The notes under the pieces are model-generated. The model was not told the origin of the DNA. It did not search any database and saw only the letters and a program-made list of their open reading frames with translations. Positions 3,857-5,033 of a stretch of DNA of 5,033 nucleotides are shown piece by piece. The stretch lies in assembly GCA_937958365.1 (NCBI GenBank), contig CALFEW010000101.1, positions 1 through 5,033 of the forward strand, in the 5' to 3' direction. The first letter of the stretch is position 1, and the number at the start of each line of letters is the position of its first letter. The translations under genes were made by a program, and so were the position numbers. The DNA comes from an uncultured Chloroflexota bacterium (GTDB taxonomy: Bacteria > Chloroflexota > Anaerolineae > Promineifilales > Promineifilaceae).

Positions 3857-5033
3857 ATGAAACGATTAAGTAAATTAGGATTTGTGGTTTTGTTGACTGG
3901 TCTGATAGGGTGGGTATTGTTGGTTGGGTTGCAACCCGCTGAAGGGCAAACTCTTGTGGCGGGCCAATCAACTGCTCACGTCTCCTGGCGGAATGACCCG
4001 CATTCGGCAGCGAATGGCGCGCAAAGACTGCGTTCTATGGGGCAAACGGCCGTACCCCTGACCGTACAAACGGCCGTTACCGCCTTTCCCTTTAGTATAG
4101 ACGCCTTCGTTCTGACGCCGGATGCGGATTGGACCTCTTCCACGCCCCAAGACGCCAATTACGGCTTTTCTGTAGATACAGCCGGTGACGTCAATGGTGA
4201 TGGGTTCGACGACGTGATCGTTGGGGCGAACTGGTTTGATAATGGTGAGCCGGATGAAGGCGCGGCTTTTGTTTTTCTCGGCGGGGCAAATGGGTTGAGA
4301 CCCGTTTTTAATTGGCGCGTGGAAAGCAATCTTGCCCATGAAGAGTTTGGCATTGCCGTGGCTGCGGCCGGCGACGTGAACAATGATGGTTACGATGACG
4401 TCATCGTTGGCGCTAATTCGCCGCTGCCGACTTTAGGCGGGAAGGTGTATCTCTTTTTAGGTTCATCTGTCGGTCTGGCTGACGCCCCCGCCTGGTCAGC
4501 TGCGGGTGAACAGTTGGCGGACCTTTTTGGCACGGCCGTTGCCTCAGCCGGCGATGTCAACGGCGATTCCTACGATGACGTGATTGTGGGCGCGCCCAAT
4601 TTTGTCGGGCAGCAAGGCCTGCCAACCGGGCGCGCTTATGTTTTTTATGGCGAATCGGGCGGCTTATCGGCTGCGCCGGATTGGATTGCCGAAGGCAATG
4701 GAAACAGCCGTCGGTTTGGCGTTTCAGTAGACACTGCCGGCGACGTGAACAACGACGGCTACGACGACGTCATCATTGGCGACAGCGAATATGCGCCGGA
4801 TGGCGTCACCGGGTTAGCGGCCATCTTTCTGGGAGACCTTGACGGTCTGCCGGTAAGCAACCCACCGATTGCCACTCTCAACGATGCCGCCAGTGTGCAG
4901 TATGGCGATTTTGTCTCTGTGCCACCCTATCATCAATTTGGTTTTTCGGTGGGCGCGGCCGGAGATGTGAACGATGATGGTTTTTCCGACGTTGTCGTGG
5001 GCGGGCCGGGGGATGGTGGCGGGGTGAGCGTGT
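3857..5033 (+). CDS. Secreted FG-GAP / integrin-alpha-like beta-propeller protein, 5' part (partial)
   Basis: The frame runs without a stop to the right window edge (392 codons). Residues 1-30 are a Sec signal peptide: basic MKRLSK, a hydrophobic core at 7-25, and a likely cleavage after AEG. From about residue 90 there are FG-GAP repeats whose calcium loops follow DxNxDGxxD: D111-D119 (AGDVNGDGFDDVIVGA), D173-D181, D233-D241, D296-D304 and D370-D378. Spacing is 60-63 residues and then 74, the size of propeller blades; a family propeller has seven, so at least two lie outside the window. Loop 3 has Ser instead of Gly. Such proteins sit outside the membrane and serve in adhesion or binding; the partner is unknown. 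GGAGG ends 4 nt before the ATG. An in-frame ATG at 3842 would only add MSGGL and weaken the signal peptide. Confidence 0.93.
   Translation, partial: MKRLSKLGFVVLLTGLIGWVLLVGLQPAEGQTLVAGQSTAHVSWRNDPHSAANGAQRLRSMGQTAVPLTVQTAVTAFPFSIDAFVLTPDADWTSSTPQDANYGFSVDTAGDVNGDGFDDVIVGANWFDNGEPDEGAAFVFLGGANGLRPVFNWRVESNLAHEEFGIAVAAAGDVNNDGYDDVIVGANSPLPTLGGKVYLFLGSSVGLADAPAWSAAGEQLADLFGTAVASAGDVNGDSYDDVIVGAPNFVGQQGLPTGRAYVFYGESGGLSAAPDWIAEGNGNSRRFGVSVDTAGDVNNDGYDDVIIGDSEYAPDGVTGLAAIFLGDLDGLPVSNPPIATLNDAASVQYGDFVSVPPYHQFGFSVGAAGDVNDDGFSDVVVGGPGDGGGVSV
4046..4539. repeat. Three copies of palindromic octamer ACGGCCGT inside the FG-GAP gene
   Basis: ACGGCCGT occurs at 4046-4053, 4070-4077 and 4532-4539. All three sit in the same codon phase and encode Thr-Ala-Val. 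The first two are only 24 bp apart, in the low-complexity region just before the propeller (QTAVPLTVQTAV). Confidence 0.9.

Noticed and set aside
3240..3971. A 243-codon open frame on the minus strand
   Set aside because: It is antisense to spoVS, its promoter and terminator; composition is rich in His/Asn/Ser/Thr with no domain. spoVS is certain on the other strand.
3968..4383. Minus-strand open frames within the FG-GAP gene
   Set aside because: They are antisense to clear FG-GAP repeats in an unbroken plus-strand frame.

Overview
The window looks like a bacterial chromosomal segment centred on the replication initiator gene dnaA and a probable replication origin. SpoVS, an Anaerolineae-like DnaA, an ABC exporter end and a large FG-GAP secreted protein, at moderate GC, suggest a Chloroflexota (Anaerolineae-type) genome. 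That placement is inference from gene content only; no marker was compared.

Layout. Positions 1-450 hold the 3' end of an ABC exporter gene. A small gene of unknown function (565-843) follows, with its own plausible promoter and a strong intrinsic terminator (876-901). The gene-free stretch 902-1337 has the hallmarks of oriC: an AT-rich segment, a DnaA-trio-like tract next to a weak DnaA box, one inverted DnaA box (TTATACACA), a pair of 12-bp direct repeats exactly 30 bp apart, and three co-oriented DnaA boxes spaced 20 and 21 bp, the last being the perfect TTATCCACA. dnaA lies on the minus strand (1398-2798), is transcribed towards this origin and ends in its own terminator (1338-1367). Its preferred start is 23 codons inside the longest open frame, because a promoter-like sequence overlapping another DnaA box sits between the two possible starts.

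The 669-bp divergent region between dnaA and spoVS (2799-3467) carries the dnaA promoter, a perfect 21-bp palindrome, a small hairpin, a 14-bp direct repeat, and a strong sigma-70-like promoter driving spoVS (3468-3731, 87 aa), which ends in a strong terminator. From 3857 to the window edge runs the 5' part of a secreted FG-GAP/integrin-alpha-like beta-propeller gene with a signal peptide and at least five calcium-loop repeats.

How it fits together. dnaA, its autoregulatory-looking promoter and the adjacent origin form one replication-initiation locus; dnaN does not follow dnaA. spoVS, a small Alba-like regulator, is divergent to dnaA and monocistronic. The flanking ABC and FG-GAP genes look unrelated. 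The octamer palindrome ACGGCCGT occurs six times in 5 kb, three times in the origin and three times in the FG-GAP gene, reminiscent of genome-wide over-represented palindromes such as cyanobacterial HIP1. I see no phage, CRISPR, transposon, tRNA or rRNA signal, and no clear novel multi-gene system.
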